The position numbers were made by a program, and so were the translations under genes. From Actinobacteria bacterium UBA4719 (lineage in GTDB: Bacteria; Actinomycetota; Actinomycetes; Actinomycetales; Dermatophilaceae): 16,651 nucleotides of DNA. Under the pieces are notes generated by a model that was given only the letters and a program-made list of their open reading frames with translations, was not told the DNA's origin and ran no database searches. The stretch lies in NCBI GenBank assembly GCA_002404345.1, contig DHJN01000050.1, forward strand, positions 1 through 16,651. Direction: 5' to 3'. Below, piece by piece: positions 1 to 8,675 of the stretch; the first letter of the stretch is position 1, and every line of letters starts with the position of its first letter.

Positions 1-587
1 AGGTCGACGTCGGGCATCGCCGGCTCGTCGAGGTACCGCGCGATGGTGCGTTCGTCGATGCGGTCCGGCTTGAGCCGCCCGTCCGCGACGAGCTGGGCGA
101 TCCGCCGGGTGGCGTCGGCGATCTCGGCCCGGCCGCCGTAGTTAACACACATCGTCAACGTCATGACGGTGTTGTTGCGGGTCAGCTCCTGGGCAACCTC
201 GAGCTCCTTGATCACCGAGCGCCACAGGCGTGGGCGCCGGCCCATCCAGCGAACGCGGACACCCCAGTCGTTGAGGATGTCGCGGCGGCGCCGGATCACG
301 TCGCGGTTGAAGCCCATGAGGAAACGGACCTCGTCGGGCGAGCGCTTCCAGTTCTCGGTGGAGAACGCGTAGGCCGAGACGTTCTTGACGCCGATCTCGA
401 TGGCTCCGGCCACGACGTCGAGCAACGAGGCCTCGCCAGCCTCATGACCCTTGGTGCGCGGTAGTCCGCGAGCGTTGGCCCAGCGGCCATTGCCATCCAT
501 GACGATCGCGATATGTCCGGGGACCAGAGCCGCAGGGATGACGGGCGGGCGCACCCCTGAGGGATGCGGGAAAGGCGGACTGCTCAT
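1..587 (-). CDS. uppS: Isoprenyl transferase UppS (undecaprenyl/decaprenyl diphosphate synthase), 3' end missing
   Basis: This cis-prenyltransferase elongates a prenyl diphosphate with isopentenyl diphosphate to make the polyprenyl carrier lipid for peptidoglycan and arabinogalactan precursors, at the cytoplasmic face of the membrane. The 195 visible residues begin [11 protein letters not shown]. They contain the family signature [13 protein letters not shown] at about residues 25-37, with the catalytic Asp at 31, then [13 protein letters not shown] and the NYGGRAEI block. The C-terminal third, including the RTSGEQR-type pyrophosphate-binding segment, lies beyond the left edge, so this is truncation by the window and not a broken gene. 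The ATG at 585-587 overlaps the stop of a possible small ORF (584-685) as ATGA; a weak GAGGCGAG-like site lies about 13 bases upstream. It follows recO, as in mycobacteria (recO-uppS), which favours the long-chain UppS type. Confidence 0.95.
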   Translation of the reverse strand, partial: MSSPPFPHPSGVRPPVIPAALVPGHIAIVMDGNGRWANARGLPRTKGHEAGEASLLDVVAGAIEIGVKNVSAYAFSTENWKRSPDEVRFLMGFNRDVIRRRRDILNDWGVRVRWMGRRPRLWRSVIKELEVAQELTRNNTVMTLTMCVNYGGRAEIADATRRIAQLVADGRLKPDRIDERTIARYLDEPAMPDVD

Positions 588-685
588 GCTCGACAACTCG
601 CCTCTGGGCTCGCTCCACTCCTCGCTCTGCTGCGAAGGGGGCACCTCCCGCTTGCGGGGAAATCACTCGCCTTCAGCTTCGTCAT
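584..685 (-). CDS. Possible 33-residue bridging small ORF between recO and uppS
   Basis: This short reading frame starts [14 protein letters not shown] and is rich in Arg, Ser and Ala. Its ATG overlaps the recO stop and its TGA overlaps the uppS ATG, both as ATGA, so it links the two genes by back-to-back 4-base overlaps. I do not recognise the product. The DNA is built of GAGCGAG/GGCGAG-like motifs plus a small CCCGC-TT-GCGGG hairpin, so it may be a dispersed intergenic repeat. Translation through it could still carry ribosomes from recO to uppS. No good ribosome-binding site of its own is visible. Confidence 0.25.
   Translation of the reverse strand: MTKLKASDFPASGRCPLRSRARSGASPEASCRA
588..681 (-). 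repeat. Repeat-like spacer between recO and uppS
   Basis: On the minus strand the 94-base gap contains GGAGCGAG at the recO end, AGGCGAGTGA, GAGCGAGGAG, GGAGCGAGCC and AGGCGAGTTG, that is, several copies of a G(A/G)GCGAG core. It also holds an inverted repeat at 647-658 (CCCGC-TT-GCGGG) directly beside GGTGCCCCC. This composition differs from ordinary intergenic DNA and looks like a genome-wide repeat family. That cannot be confirmed from one copy. Confidence 0.4.
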
Positions 686-1410
686 ACTCGCTCCACGAGT
701 CGCAGGGAGCGCACGCCACGCTCGAGATGCCACTGAAGGAAGGCGGTCACCAGGCCACTGCCCTCGCGACGATGCTGGGGCAGGCTCTCGTCGGCGATGG
801 CCCAGTCGCCGGCGAGCAGAGCCGCGAGCAGCTCGAGGGTGGCCAGCGCCGGGGAAGCCGAGCCGGGCGTCCGACAGGACGGGCAGACGGTGCCCCCGCT
901 GGCGAGGTTGAAGGCACGCTGGGGTCCCTGCGCACCACACCGTGCGCAGTCGTGGAAGCTCGGTGCCCACCCCGCAACGGCCAGCGACCGCAGCAGGTAT
1001 GAGTCCAGCACCAGCCCCGCCTCGTGCTCGCCACCAGCCAGTGAGCTCAGCCCGCCGGCAAGCAACAAGAACTGCTGCATCGCGGGCTCGCGTTCTTCGG
1101 TAAGCCGTTCAGCGGTCTCGAGCATCGCCGTCGCAGCGGTGTAGGAGACGTAGTCGCGAGCGATCGGATCGCCATACGGGGCAAGGGTCTCGGCCTGGGT
1201 CACGGTGTCCAGCGAGCGCCCCTCGTAGAGCTGGACGTCGACGATCATGAACGGCTCGAGCCGAGCGCCGAAGCGTGACCTGGTCCGACGCACGCCCTTG
1301 GCAACGGCCCTGACCTTGCCGTGCTGGCGCGTCAGGAGCGTGACGATGCGGTCCGCCTCACCCAGCTTCTGGGCGCGCAGGACGATCGCGGCGTCGCGAT
1401 ACAGGGCCAT
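682..1410 (-). CDS. recO: DNA repair protein RecO
   Basis: RecO helps load RecA on SSB-coated single strands in the RecFOR pathway and anneals complementary strands. The 242-residue product matches usual family length. Its N-terminal OB fold begins [22 protein letters not shown], followed by the conserved [10 protein letters not shown] stretch and LEPF. The C-terminal helical domain carries a zinc-type cluster, C155-A-R-C158 and C176-P-S-C179. The ATG at 1408-1410 has AGGA nine bases upstream. The gene lies 48 bases after leuA and leads into uppS, so it is probably cotranscribed with both. Nothing in it looks damaged. Confidence 0.96.
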   Translation of the reverse strand: MALYRDAAIVLRAQKLGEADRIVTLLTRQHGKVRAVAKGVRRTRSRFGARLEPFMIVDVQLYEGRSLDTVTQAETLAPYGDPIARDYVSYTAATAMLETAERLTEEREPAMQQFLLLAGGLSSLAGGEHEAGLVLDSYLLRSLAVAGWAPSFHDCARCGAQGPQRAFNLASGGTVCPSCRTPGSASPALATLELLAALLAGDWAIADESLPQHRREGSGLVTAFLQWHLERGVRSLRLVERV

Positions 1411-1458
1411 GGGTCCATTGTCCTATGCCGGACCCCGAACGCCGGTATGCCGTGCCGG

Positions 1459-3267
<1,809 letters not shown>

Positions 3268-3294
3268 TCAAACTCCGCGACGAGGGCGGCCGTG

Positions 3295-3351
3295 TTAGTA
3301 GGCCCCGCCGCGGCAACGAAGGAGGAGCAGAACTCCAGACGCGATGCGCAC
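3295..3351 (-). CDS. Leucine-rich leader peptide upstream of leuA
   Basis: This 18-codon ORF starts GTG and would read MRIASGVLLLLRCRGGAY. It has four consecutive Leu codons (CTG CTC CTC CTT at 3319-3330) and ends TAA 72 bases before leuA. A TANNNT -10 element ends six bases before the GTG, so it can be read as a leaderless message. GC-rich complementary segments flank the stop codon: GGCC at the leader end and GGCC just after it. No U-rich terminator follows, so control is more likely by hiding or freeing the leuA ribosome-binding site than by simple termination. Leucine leader peptides before leuA are established in other actinobacteria. This instance is my inference from codon content and position. 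Confidence 0.7.
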   Translation of the reverse strand: MRIASGVLLLLRCRGGAY

Positions 3352-3357
3352 GCACCT

Positions 3358-3387
3358 ACGGTATGCCGTGTACCAGCACGGCGTCCA
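3358..3387 (-). promoter_or_regulatory. Predicted promoter of the leuA leader transcript
   Basis: On the minus strand, -35 TGGACG (3382-3387) and -10 TACCGT (3358-3363) are separated by 18 bases. The -10 ends six bases before the leader GTG, which puts the likely start site on the GTG itself. The -35 matches TTGACA at four of six positions. Confidence 0.5.
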
Positions 3388-3462
3388 CCACGCGGACGCG
3401 GGTCCCGCATCGTGGACGCCGGGTAACCGTGGACTCGCGCCGCATCGCCACACCCGGTGCCC

Positions 3463-3468
3463 TAAGGT
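3463..3468 (+). promoter_or_regulatory. Candidate -10 element of the YciI-like gene
   Basis: TAAGGT fits the TANNNT actinobacterial -10 and ends seven bases before the GTG at 3476, a leaderless arrangement. No convincing -35 is seen. The internal AAGG, eight bases before the start, could instead be a ribosome-binding site. Confidence 0.35.
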
Positions 3469-3475
3469 CAAGAGC

Positions 3476-3778
3476 GTGTTCATCCTCGAGCTGACTTACA
3501 CCGCACCGCTGGAGCGCGTTGACGAGGTCCTGTCGGACCACCTCGACTGGCTCAAGACCCATTACGCCACAGGGATATTCATCGCCTCAGGGCGCAAGGT
3601 ACCCCGCGAGGGCGGCGTGATCCTGGCTGTCGGTGCCGACCGGGCCAGCATCGAGGCGATCACGGCCACGGACCCTTTGGTCCTGGCCGGAGTCTGTGAC
3701 TACCGGCTCACGCAGTTCCTGGCGACAACGGTCGCGAACGGCCTTGAGCCCTATCGCGAGCCCCTCACCCAGGGATAA
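3476..3778 (+). CDS. YciI-like family protein
   Basis: The 100-residue product starts VFILELTYTAPLERVDEVL and has the ferredoxin-like YciI fold pattern. An N-terminal strand is followed by a helix with a conserved His (SDHLDWLK), then a central glycine-rich strand (GGVILAVG). An Asp-Pro pair (TATDPLVLAGV) stands where the family has its second conserved acid. The exact reaction of most YciI-like proteins is unknown; some are muconolactone isomerase-like or fused to other enzymes. I chose the GTG at 3476 because the homologous part starts there and either a -10 or AAGG sits correctly before it. An upstream in-frame start at 3344 would add 44 residues of low-complexity sequence across the leuA control region. 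It is divergent from leuA and convergent with era. Confidence 0.78.
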   Translation: MFILELTYTAPLERVDEVLSDHLDWLKTHYATGIFIASGRKVPREGGVILAVGADRASIEAITATDPLVLAGVCDYRLTQFLATTVANGLEPYREPLTQG

Positions 3779-3789
3779 GTTCTCCATCC

Positions 3790-3815
3790 CACGCAGCCAC
3801 CTCACGCAGCCACCT
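3790..3815. repeat. 13-bp perfect tandem duplication
   Basis: The unit CACGCAGCCACCT occurs twice back to back (3790-3802 and 3803-3815) in the gap between the convergent YciI-like gene and era. No strong hairpin with a T tract is seen in this gap. Confidence 0.85.
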
Positions 3816-3852
3816 CACCCGGGACCTCGGGGTCGGCATTGTGCCAGACAGG

Positions 3853-4767
3853 TCAAAAGCCCAACCGCTGCAGCTGTTTCGGATCGCGTTGCCAGTCCTT
3901 GGCGACCTTGACGTGCAGGTCGAGATAGATCCGCTGACCGAGCAACGCCTCGATCCCCTTGCGCGCGTTGGTACCGACCTCACGAAGGCGTGATCCGCCC
4001 TTGCCGATGATGATGGCTTTCTGGCTGGACCGTTCGACGAACACGTTGACCCGGACGTCGAGCATCGGGGAGATCTCCGGCCGACCCTCGCGGGGCAGCA
4101 TCTCCTCCACGACGACGGCCAGGCTGTGCGGCATCTCATCTTCAAGGCCCTCAAGGGCTGCCTCGCGGACCAGCTCGGCGATCATGATGATCTCGGGCTC
4201 GTCGGTCAGGACACCATCGGGATACAGCATCGGCGAGAGGGGAAGGTGGGACGAGAGCACCGAGGCGACCTCCCTGACCTGATCGCCGCGCACAGCCGAA
4301 CACGGGATGATGGCAGACCAGTCGCCGAGCTGGTCGATGGCGATGAGGTGCTCGGCCAGACGCTGTTTGTCGACCCGGTCGGACTTGGTCGCGATCGCCA
4401 CGACCGGACGTCGCTTGGCCAGCTGCAGCTCGGTGAGCTCCCTGGCGATGTAGCTGTCGCCGGGTCCGATGCGCTGGTCGGCGGGCAGGCAGAAGCCGAT
4501 CACGTCAACCTCCAGCAACGTCTCGCGGACCAGGTCGTTCAGGCGCTGACCCAGCAGCGTCCGCGGCTTGTGCAAGCCGGGGGTGTCGACCAGGATCAGC
4601 TGCCCCGTCTCGGAGGTCACGATCCCCCGGATCGTGTGCCGCGTGGTCTGCGGCTTGCTCGAGGTGATGGCGACCTTCTGGCCGACCAGGGCGTTGGTCA
4701 GCGTTGACTTGCCGGCGTTGGGACGGCCGACCAGACAGGCAAAGCCGGCCCTGAACTCCTGGGTCAC
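3853..4767 (-). CDS. era: GTPase Era, 30S ribosomal subunit maturation
   Basis: Era binds the 3' end of 16S rRNA during 30S assembly and couples this to GTP hydrolysis. The 304-residue protein has the P-loop GRPNAGKS at 14-21, switch II DTPG at 61-64, and the guanine-specificity motif TKSD at 127-130 (family usually NKxD or TKxD). A C-terminal KH domain carries GKGG at 254-257. The GTG start at 4765-4767 has AGGAGG seven bases upstream and overlaps the TGA of the CBS gene as GTGA, which indicates translational coupling. An in-frame start at 4806 would add 13 residues inside that gene and lacks support. Its place at the end of the phoH-ybeY-CBS-era run matches its partnership with YbeY in rRNA maturation. 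Confidence 0.97.
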   Translation of the reverse strand: MTQEFRAGFACLVGRPNAGKSTLTNALVGQKVAITSSKPQTTRHTIRGIVTSETGQLILVDTPGLHKPRTLLGQRLNDLVRETLLEVDVIGFCLPADQRIGPGDSYIARELTELQLAKRRPVVAIATKSDRVDKQRLAEHLIAIDQLGDWSAIIPCSAVRGDQVREVASVLSSHLPLSPMLYPDGVLTDEPEIIMIAELVREAALEGLEDEMPHSLAVVVEEMLPREGRPEISPMLDVRVNVFVERSSQKAIIIGKGGSRLREVGTNARKGIEALLGQRIYLDLHVKVAKDWQRDPKQLQRLGF

Positions 4768-6092
4768 GACGCTTCCTCCTGGATAGCCTTGCGTTCCTTT
4801 GTCCAACCGGCAGCTGTCTGTGCCTTGGTCGGGGTCTCGTCGGCCAAGCGTCGCACGATCACCGTGGCGATACGGTGACGGCGCCCAGCCATGCGCTCGG
4901 CCGTCAGCGACAACCCGGCGATCACACCGTGCGAACCGGGGATCGGAACCAGGCCGATGGTCTTTCCGAGCAGACCACCGACGGTGTCGACCTCGTCCTC
5001 CTCGAGGGTAACGTCAAAGAGCTCGGCCAGGTCGTCGACGTGCATGGTGGCAGGCACGCGGGTGGAGCCGTCCTCGAGCTCCTCCACTCCCGGAGCCTCG
5101 CGGTCGTACTCGTCGGCGATCTCTCCGACGATCTCCTCGAGGATGTCCTCGATGGTGACCAGGCCTGCGGTTCCACCGTACTCATCGATGACGACGGCAA
5201 AATGGTTCTGGTCCCGCTGCATCTCACGCAGCAGGTCGTCAATCGGCTTGCTCTCGGGAATGTACTGTACGGGCCGCATCTGACGATGCGCCGGCAGGGC
5301 GGCGGCCTTCGCGTCGACGTAGACGCGCCGGGCGACGTCCTTGAAGTAGAGCAGCCCGAGAACATCGTCGGGCCCGTCACCGACAACGGGGATGCGCGAG
5401 AACCCCGATCGCAGGAACAGCGACATCGCCTGACGCAGTGTCTTGTCCTGGTCCATGGTCACCATGTCGGTGCGCGGCACCATGACCTCCCGGACCACCG
5501 TGTCGCCCAGCTCGAAGACCGAGTGGATCATCTGGCGTTCTCCGGCCTCGATCAGCAATGACTCCCCCGCCATGTCGACCAGGTCGCGCAGCTCGGCCTC
5601 CGACTCGAACGGCCCGTCGCGATAACCGCGGCCAGGTGTCACCGCGTTGCCGAGCGCCACCAGCAGGCGGGCCACCGGGCCGAGGACGCGGCGCAGCAGG
5701 ACCAGGATCGGCGCGGTCAGCAAGGCCACCTGGTCAGCATGCTGGCGGCCCAGCGTCCGCGGTGAGACCCCGACAAGGACAAAGGAGACCACGGCCATGA
5801 CCCCGATGGAGATCAGCAGTGCCGACCAGAACTTGTCGACGAGGTCGACGACGGCCAAGGTGATCAGGACGGCCGCCGCTGCCTCTGCGAGCACCCGGAC
5901 GAAGGCCGCCACCGAGAGGTATCCCGCGCTGTCACCGACGATGATGGCCAGCGCCGACGCGCCTCGCCGGCCCTCCTCGACCAGCTCACCGGTGCGGTGG
6001 CGGGACAGGTGCGACAGGGAGGACTCTGCGGCGGCGATCACGAACGCGACCAGGATGCCGGCGAACGCCGCGATGATGAGCTTGATGACCAT
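4764..6092 (-). CDS. CNNM/CBS-domain membrane protein (CorC/HlyC-type, 'hemolysin' family)
   Basis: The 442-residue protein has an N-terminal CNNM (DUF21) membrane domain with hydrophobic segments at about 2-22, 58-80, 88-108 and 122-148. A CBS pair follows, with REVMVPRTDM at 201-210 and IDEYGGTAGLVTIEDILEE at 302-320. The C-terminal CorC/HlyC transporter-associated domain spans about 345-425. Relatives are linked to magnesium and cobalt efflux or tolerance; the 'hemolysin' name is historical. The CBS domains probably sense adenine nucleotides. The start lies 24 bases after ybeY and has no clear ribosome-binding site, and the TGA overlaps the era start. The neighbourhood ybeY-CBS-era is conserved, but a direct role in ribosome assembly is not shown. 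Confidence 0.93.
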   Translation of the reverse strand: MVIKLIIAAFAGILVAFVIAAAESSLSHLSRHRTGELVEEGRRGASALAIIVGDSAGYLSVAAFVRVLAEAAAAVLITLAVVDLVDKFWSALLISIGVMAVVSFVLVGVSPRTLGRQHADQVALLTAPILVLLRRVLGPVARLLVALGNAVTPGRGYRDGPFESEAELRDLVDMAGESLLIEAGERQMIHSVFELGDTVVREVMVPRTDMVTMDQDKTLRQAMSLFLRSGFSRIPVVGDGPDDVLGLLYFKDVARRVYVDAKAAALPAHRQMRPVQYIPESKPIDDLLREMQRDQNHFAVVIDEYGGTAGLVTIEDILEEIVGEIADEYDREAPGVEELEDGSTRVPATMHVDDLAELFDVTLEEDEVDTVGGLLGKTIGLVPIPGSHGVIAGLSLTAERMAGRRHRIATVIVRRLADETPTKAQTAAGWTKERKAIQEEAS

Positions 6093-6116
6093 GGCTGTGA
6101 TGGAGTCCGTCGGGCG

Positions 6117-6605
6117 TCAGTGGCTGGCGTGTCGGCCGTGGCTGGCCTGGCGGCCGCGGCCGGCAAGGAACGTCAGGAGCAGCTGGCGCTGGAGCTCGAA
6201 CATCTCGCGCTCCTCCCGCGGTTCGGCATGGTCGTAGCCGAGCAGGTGCAGGATGCCGTGGGTCAGCAGCAGCAGCAGCTCCTCTTCGGTCGCATGACCC
6301 GCCCCGACGGCTTGGCGCGCGGCCACCGACGGGCACATCACGATGTCGCCGAGCACGCCCTCGGCAGGCTCCTGGCCGTCCCGGCCGGGACGTAGCTCGT
6401 CCATGGGAAAGCTCATGACGTCGGTCGGACCAGGCAGGTCCATCCACTGCACATGCAGGACCTCCATCGCCGGCTCGTCAACGAGCTTGAGACACAGGTC
6501 AGCCCCTGGATGGACCTTCATCTCGCCCATGACGTACTTCGCGCAGGCGACGAGCTCCATCTCGTCGAGGGAGAAGTCGCTCTCGTTAAGGACGTCGATG
6601 CTCAC
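6117..6605 (-). CDS. ybeY: Endoribonuclease YbeY, rRNA maturation factor
   Basis: YbeY is a single-strand-specific metal-dependent RNase implicated in 16S 3'-end maturation and 70S quality control. The 162-residue protein has the family motif GPTDVMSFPMDE at about 59-70 and the zinc triad in HGILHLLGYDH (H116, H120, H126). The start is GTG at 6603-6605, six bases after phoH, with GGTGA upstream. The C-terminus ends in a basic His-rich tail, RQASHGRHASH, built by a short internal duplication at the 3' end of the gene. It lies between phoH and the CBS gene, a common order (phoH-ybeY-CBS-era). Confidence 0.96.
   Translation of the reverse strand: MSIDVLNESDFSLDEMELVACAKYVMGEMKVHPGADLCLKLVDEPAMEVLHVQWMDLPGPTDVMSFPMDELRPGRDGQEPAEGVLGDIVMCPSVAARQAVGAGHATEEELLLLLTHGILHLLGYDHAEPREEREMFELQRQLLLTFLAGRGRQASHGRHASH
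6120..6149. repeat. Direct repeat at the 3' end of ybeY
   Basis: GTGGCTGGCGTG (6120-6131) and GTGGCTGGCCTG (6138-6149) match at 11 of 12 bases with an 18-base offset. They encode the repeated ASH motif of the YbeY tail. Confidence 0.6.
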
Positions 6606-6611
6606 GGCGAC

Positions 6612-7625
6612 TCACCGCCTGAGCCCGGGGCTTGCCCGCCGAGCCGCCGGCGAGCTGGTCAGCTGGTCCCAGCGCCCATACGCCTCCACGATGGCCCCGA
6701 CCAGGCTGTGACGCACCACGTCGTGGGAGTTCAGCTCGGCGAAGTACACATCGTCGACCCCGTCGAGAATCTCCTGGACCACCTTCAGCCCGGAGGGTGT
6801 CCCTGCGGGGAGGTCGATCTGCGTGACATCGCCGGTCACGACCATCTTGGCGCCGAAGCCCAACCGGGTCAGGAACATCTTCATCTGCTCCGGCGAGGTG
6901 TTCTGTGCCTCATCCAGGATGATGAATGCATCGTTGAGGGTGCGGCCTCGCATGTAGCCCAGCGGAGCCACCTCGATGGTGCCGGCAGCCAGCAGTCGCG
7001 GGATCGACTCGGGGTCGACCATGTCGTGCAACGCGTCGTACAGGGGTCGGAGGTAGGGGTCGATCTTGTCGTTGAGCGTGCCCGGCAAGAACCCGAGCCG
7101 CTCGCCTGCCTCGACCGCCGGCCGGGTCAGGATGATCCGGCTGACCTGTTTCGTCTGCAGCGCCGCGACCGCCTTGGCCATGGCCAGGTAGGTCTTGCCA
7201 GTGCCGGCAGGTCCAATGCCGAACGAGATGGTGTTCTTGTCGATCGCGTCCACGTAACGCTTCTGGTTCAAGGTCTTGGGTCGGATCGTCCGGCCGCGGT
7301 TGGACAGGATGTTCATCGTGAGCACGTCTGCGGGGCGCTCCTTGGTCTGCGCGCGCAGCATGGAGACCGAACGCTCGACCGCATCGCGGTTCAGCGGCTG
7401 GCCCGTCCCCAGAACGAGCAGCAGCTCGTCGACCAGACGCTCGAGCAGCGCCACGTCGGATCCGGCACCCGACACGTGGAACTCGTTTCCGCGGACCAGC
7501 AGGTCCAGGTGCGGGAACGAATTCTCCATGGCGCGTAGCAGCTCGTCCCGTGGCCCGAGCAAGGTCACCATGGACAGCTCGGGCGGAAGGACGATGATGT
7601 GCGTGGGTCGTCCATCGTCTGTCAT
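6612..7625 (-). CDS. phoH: PhoH family protein (PhoH-like ATPase)
   Basis: The 337-residue protein has an N-terminal KH-like segment (1-90) and an ATPase core. The core carries Walker A GPAGTGKT at 138-145 and Walker B IILDEAQN at 235-242, followed by VVTGDVTQIDLP (sensor region). PhoH proteins are superfamily-1-like nucleotide-binding proteins predicted to act on RNA. Their constant linkage to ybeY and era supports a part in RNA metabolism, though the biochemical role is not settled. The start ATG at 7623-7625 is preceded by a possible -10 (TAGACT, 7635-7640) with only nine bases between, so it may have a very short leader. It ends six bases before ybeY. Confidence 0.95.
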   Translation of the reverse strand: MTDDGRPTHIIVLPPELSMVTLLGPRDELLRAMENSFPHLDLLVRGNEFHVSGAGSDVALLERLVDELLLVLGTGQPLNRDAVERSVSMLRAQTKERPADVLTMNILSNRGRTIRPKTLNQKRYVDAIDKNTISFGIGPAGTGKTYLAMAKAVAALQTKQVSRIILTRPAVEAGERLGFLPGTLNDKIDPYLRPLYDALHDMVDPESIPRLLAAGTIEVAPLGYMRGRTLNDAFIILDEAQNTSPEQMKMFLTRLGFGAKMVVTGDVTQIDLPAGTPSGLKVVQEILDGVDDVYFAELNSHDVVRHSLVGAIVEAYGRWDQLTSSPAARRASPGLRR

Positions 7626-7634
7626 CTTGAGCTC

Positions 7635-7640
7635 AGTCTA
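7635..7640 (-). promoter_or_regulatory. Possible -10 element before phoH
   Basis: TAGACT on the minus strand fits TANNNT and ends nine bases before the phoH ATG. No matching -35 is clear, and the gene could also be read from the HIT promoter. Confidence 0.28.
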
Positions 7641-7663
7641 CGTGCCTCTTTACAGCCAACAGG

Positions 7664-7705
7664 GATCAGCCGGGCGGCCACGTCGATCAGCCGGGCGGCC
7701 ACGTC
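7664..7705. repeat. 21-bp perfect tandem duplication spanning the HIT gene stop codon
   Basis: Two identical 21-base units (7664-7684 and 7685-7705) lie back to back. The right unit contains the last codons (Thr-Trp-Pro-Pro-Gly) and the stop of the HIT gene; the left unit repeats the same codons and stop just downstream, in frame. Each unit holds a small GCCG-GG-CGGC dyad. Confidence 0.9.
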
Positions 7706-8052
7706 ATCGCCCTGCCCCCCAGCACGTGCACATGCGCGTGGAACACCATCTGCTGTGCCAGTCCGCCGGTGTTGAACACGCTTCGGTACCCAGCCTCGAG
7801 GCCCTCCTGGTTCGCGACGGCACCGACCGCCTCGAACAGGTCCACCACCCCCTGCGGCGATGACCCACCCAGCGCCACGACGTTCGGCTGGTGCTCCTTG
7901 GGAATCACCAGCACGTGGGTCGGAGCCTGCGGCTGGATATCGCGAAATGCCAGCGTCGTCTCCGTCTCGTGGATGATGTCTGCCTGGATCTCACGGGCAA
8001 TGATCTTGCAGAACAGGCAGTCGTTCGCGGCCGGGGCATGGTCAGTGCTCAT
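7687..8052 (-). CDS. HIT family protein (Hint-like nucleoside phosphoramidate/nucleotide hydrolase)
   Basis: The 121-residue product has the HIT triad FHAHVHVLGG with H105, H107 and H109; the middle His is the expected nucleophile. A zinc-type CLFC at 12-15 sits in the CLFCKIIAREI opening, and the family end TWPPG is present. Hint proteins hydrolyse AMP-linked phosphoramidates and related nucleotides; the true substrate here is unknown. The ATG at 8050-8052 is six bases after a TACTGT -10, which suggests a leaderless message. It is divergent from the ECF sigma gene and heads the phoH-ybeY-CBS-era run. The 3' end, including the stop, is tandemly duplicated. Confidence 0.95.
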   Translation of the reverse strand: MSTDHAPAANDCLFCKIIAREIQADIIHETETTLAFRDIQPQAPTHVLVIPKEHQPNVVALGGSSPQGVVDLFEAVGAVANQEGLEAGYRSVFNTGGLAQQMVFHAHVHVLGGRAMTWPPG

Positions 8053-8058
8053 GGATCA

Positions 8059-8064
8059 ACAGTA
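8059..8064 (-). promoter_or_regulatory. Candidate -10 element of the HIT gene, leaderless arrangement
   Basis: TACTGT on the minus strand fits TANNNT and ends exactly six bases before the ATG at 8052. This would place the transcript start on the A of the ATG. No strong -35 is seen. Confidence 0.45.
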
Positions 8065-8072
8065 CGGCGAGT

Positions 8073-8097
8073 CAACCGGACAGTGCCGCTGCGCGTC
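8073..8097 (+). promoter_or_regulatory. Candidate ECF-type promoter before the sigma factor gene
   Basis: CAACC (8073-8077) and CGTC (8094-8097) are separated by 16 bases, resembling the AAC / CGTC promoters that ECF sigma factors recognise and often use for autoregulation. The -10-like CGTC lies eight bases before the GTG at 8106 and 23 before the ATG at 8121. Confidence 0.35.
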
Positions 8098-8120
8098 GTA
8101 CCTGCGTGAGAACGTTGATC

Positions 8121-8675
8121 ATGGCTGAACGTGCAGAGAGCCGGCCCGCCGCCGGGGAGTGGGAAGCCGACAGGGCCCTCACCGACCTGTACGCCGCCCA
8201 CTGGCAGTCGCTCGTGCGGCTCTCCTGGCTGCTGGTCAGGGACCAGCACCTGGCCGAGGAGACGGTGCAGGACGCTTTTGTGGCGATGCACGGCCGGTGG
8301 TCCCAGCTTCGGAACCAGGACCTGGCCCTGGCCTACCTGCGCCGGTGTGTGGTCAACAGCTCACGCTCGGTCCTGCGTCACCGCAAGGTCGAGGATCGAT
8401 ATCTGAGCGCCGAGACCAGCGCCCGGACCGCCCACGGCATCACCGAGGAGCCCAGCGCCGAGACGCGCGCCATCGAGCACTCGACCGGCGTCCGCCTGGT
8501 TGCCGCTCTGGAGCGCCTGCCCCGCCGGCAACGAGAGGTGCTGACCCTGCGCTACTACCTTGACCTCAGCGAGGCTCAGATCGCCAACGCCCTGAGCATC
8601 TCTACTGGCTCGGTCAAGGCTCATGCTCACCGAGGTCTGGTCGCCCTGCGATCCGATGTGGAGGTCCCGTCATGA
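8121..8675 (+). CDS. ECF sigma factor, SigE-type family
   Basis: The 184-residue product is a two-domain sigma-70 factor. Region 2 runs from LTDLYAAHWQSLVRLSWLL through ETVQDAFVAMHGRW to YLRRCVVN. A linker follows, then region 4 with LERLPRRQREVLTLRYY and the helix-turn-helix LSEAQIANALSISTGSVKAH. It fits the streptomycete-type SigE family of ECF factors. I chose the ATG at 8121; an in-frame GTG at 8106 would add five residues and would suit a leaderless transcript. The TGA overlaps the next gene's ATG as ATGA. The neighbour is a single-pass membrane protein, so it is probably held at the membrane and released by an envelope signal. The regulon is unknown. Confidence 0.88.
   Translation: MAERAESRPAAGEWEADRALTDLYAAHWQSLVRLSWLLVRDQHLAEETVQDAFVAMHGRWSQLRNQDLALAYLRRCVVNSSRSVLRHRKVEDRYLSAETSARTAHGITEEPSAETRAIEHSTGVRLVAALERLPRRQREVLTLRYYLDLSEAQIANALSISTGSVKAHAHRGLVALRSDVEVPS

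Noticed and set aside
3779..3852. Terminator between the YciI-like gene and era
   Set aside because: I looked for a stem followed by a T tract in either direction and found only the 13-bp tandem repeat.
6453..7538. 361-codon plus-strand frame opposite phoH and ybeY
   Set aside because: Antisense shadow: the minus-strand genes carry complete PhoH and YbeY motifs, and this frame has low-complexity composition with no family match that I recognise.
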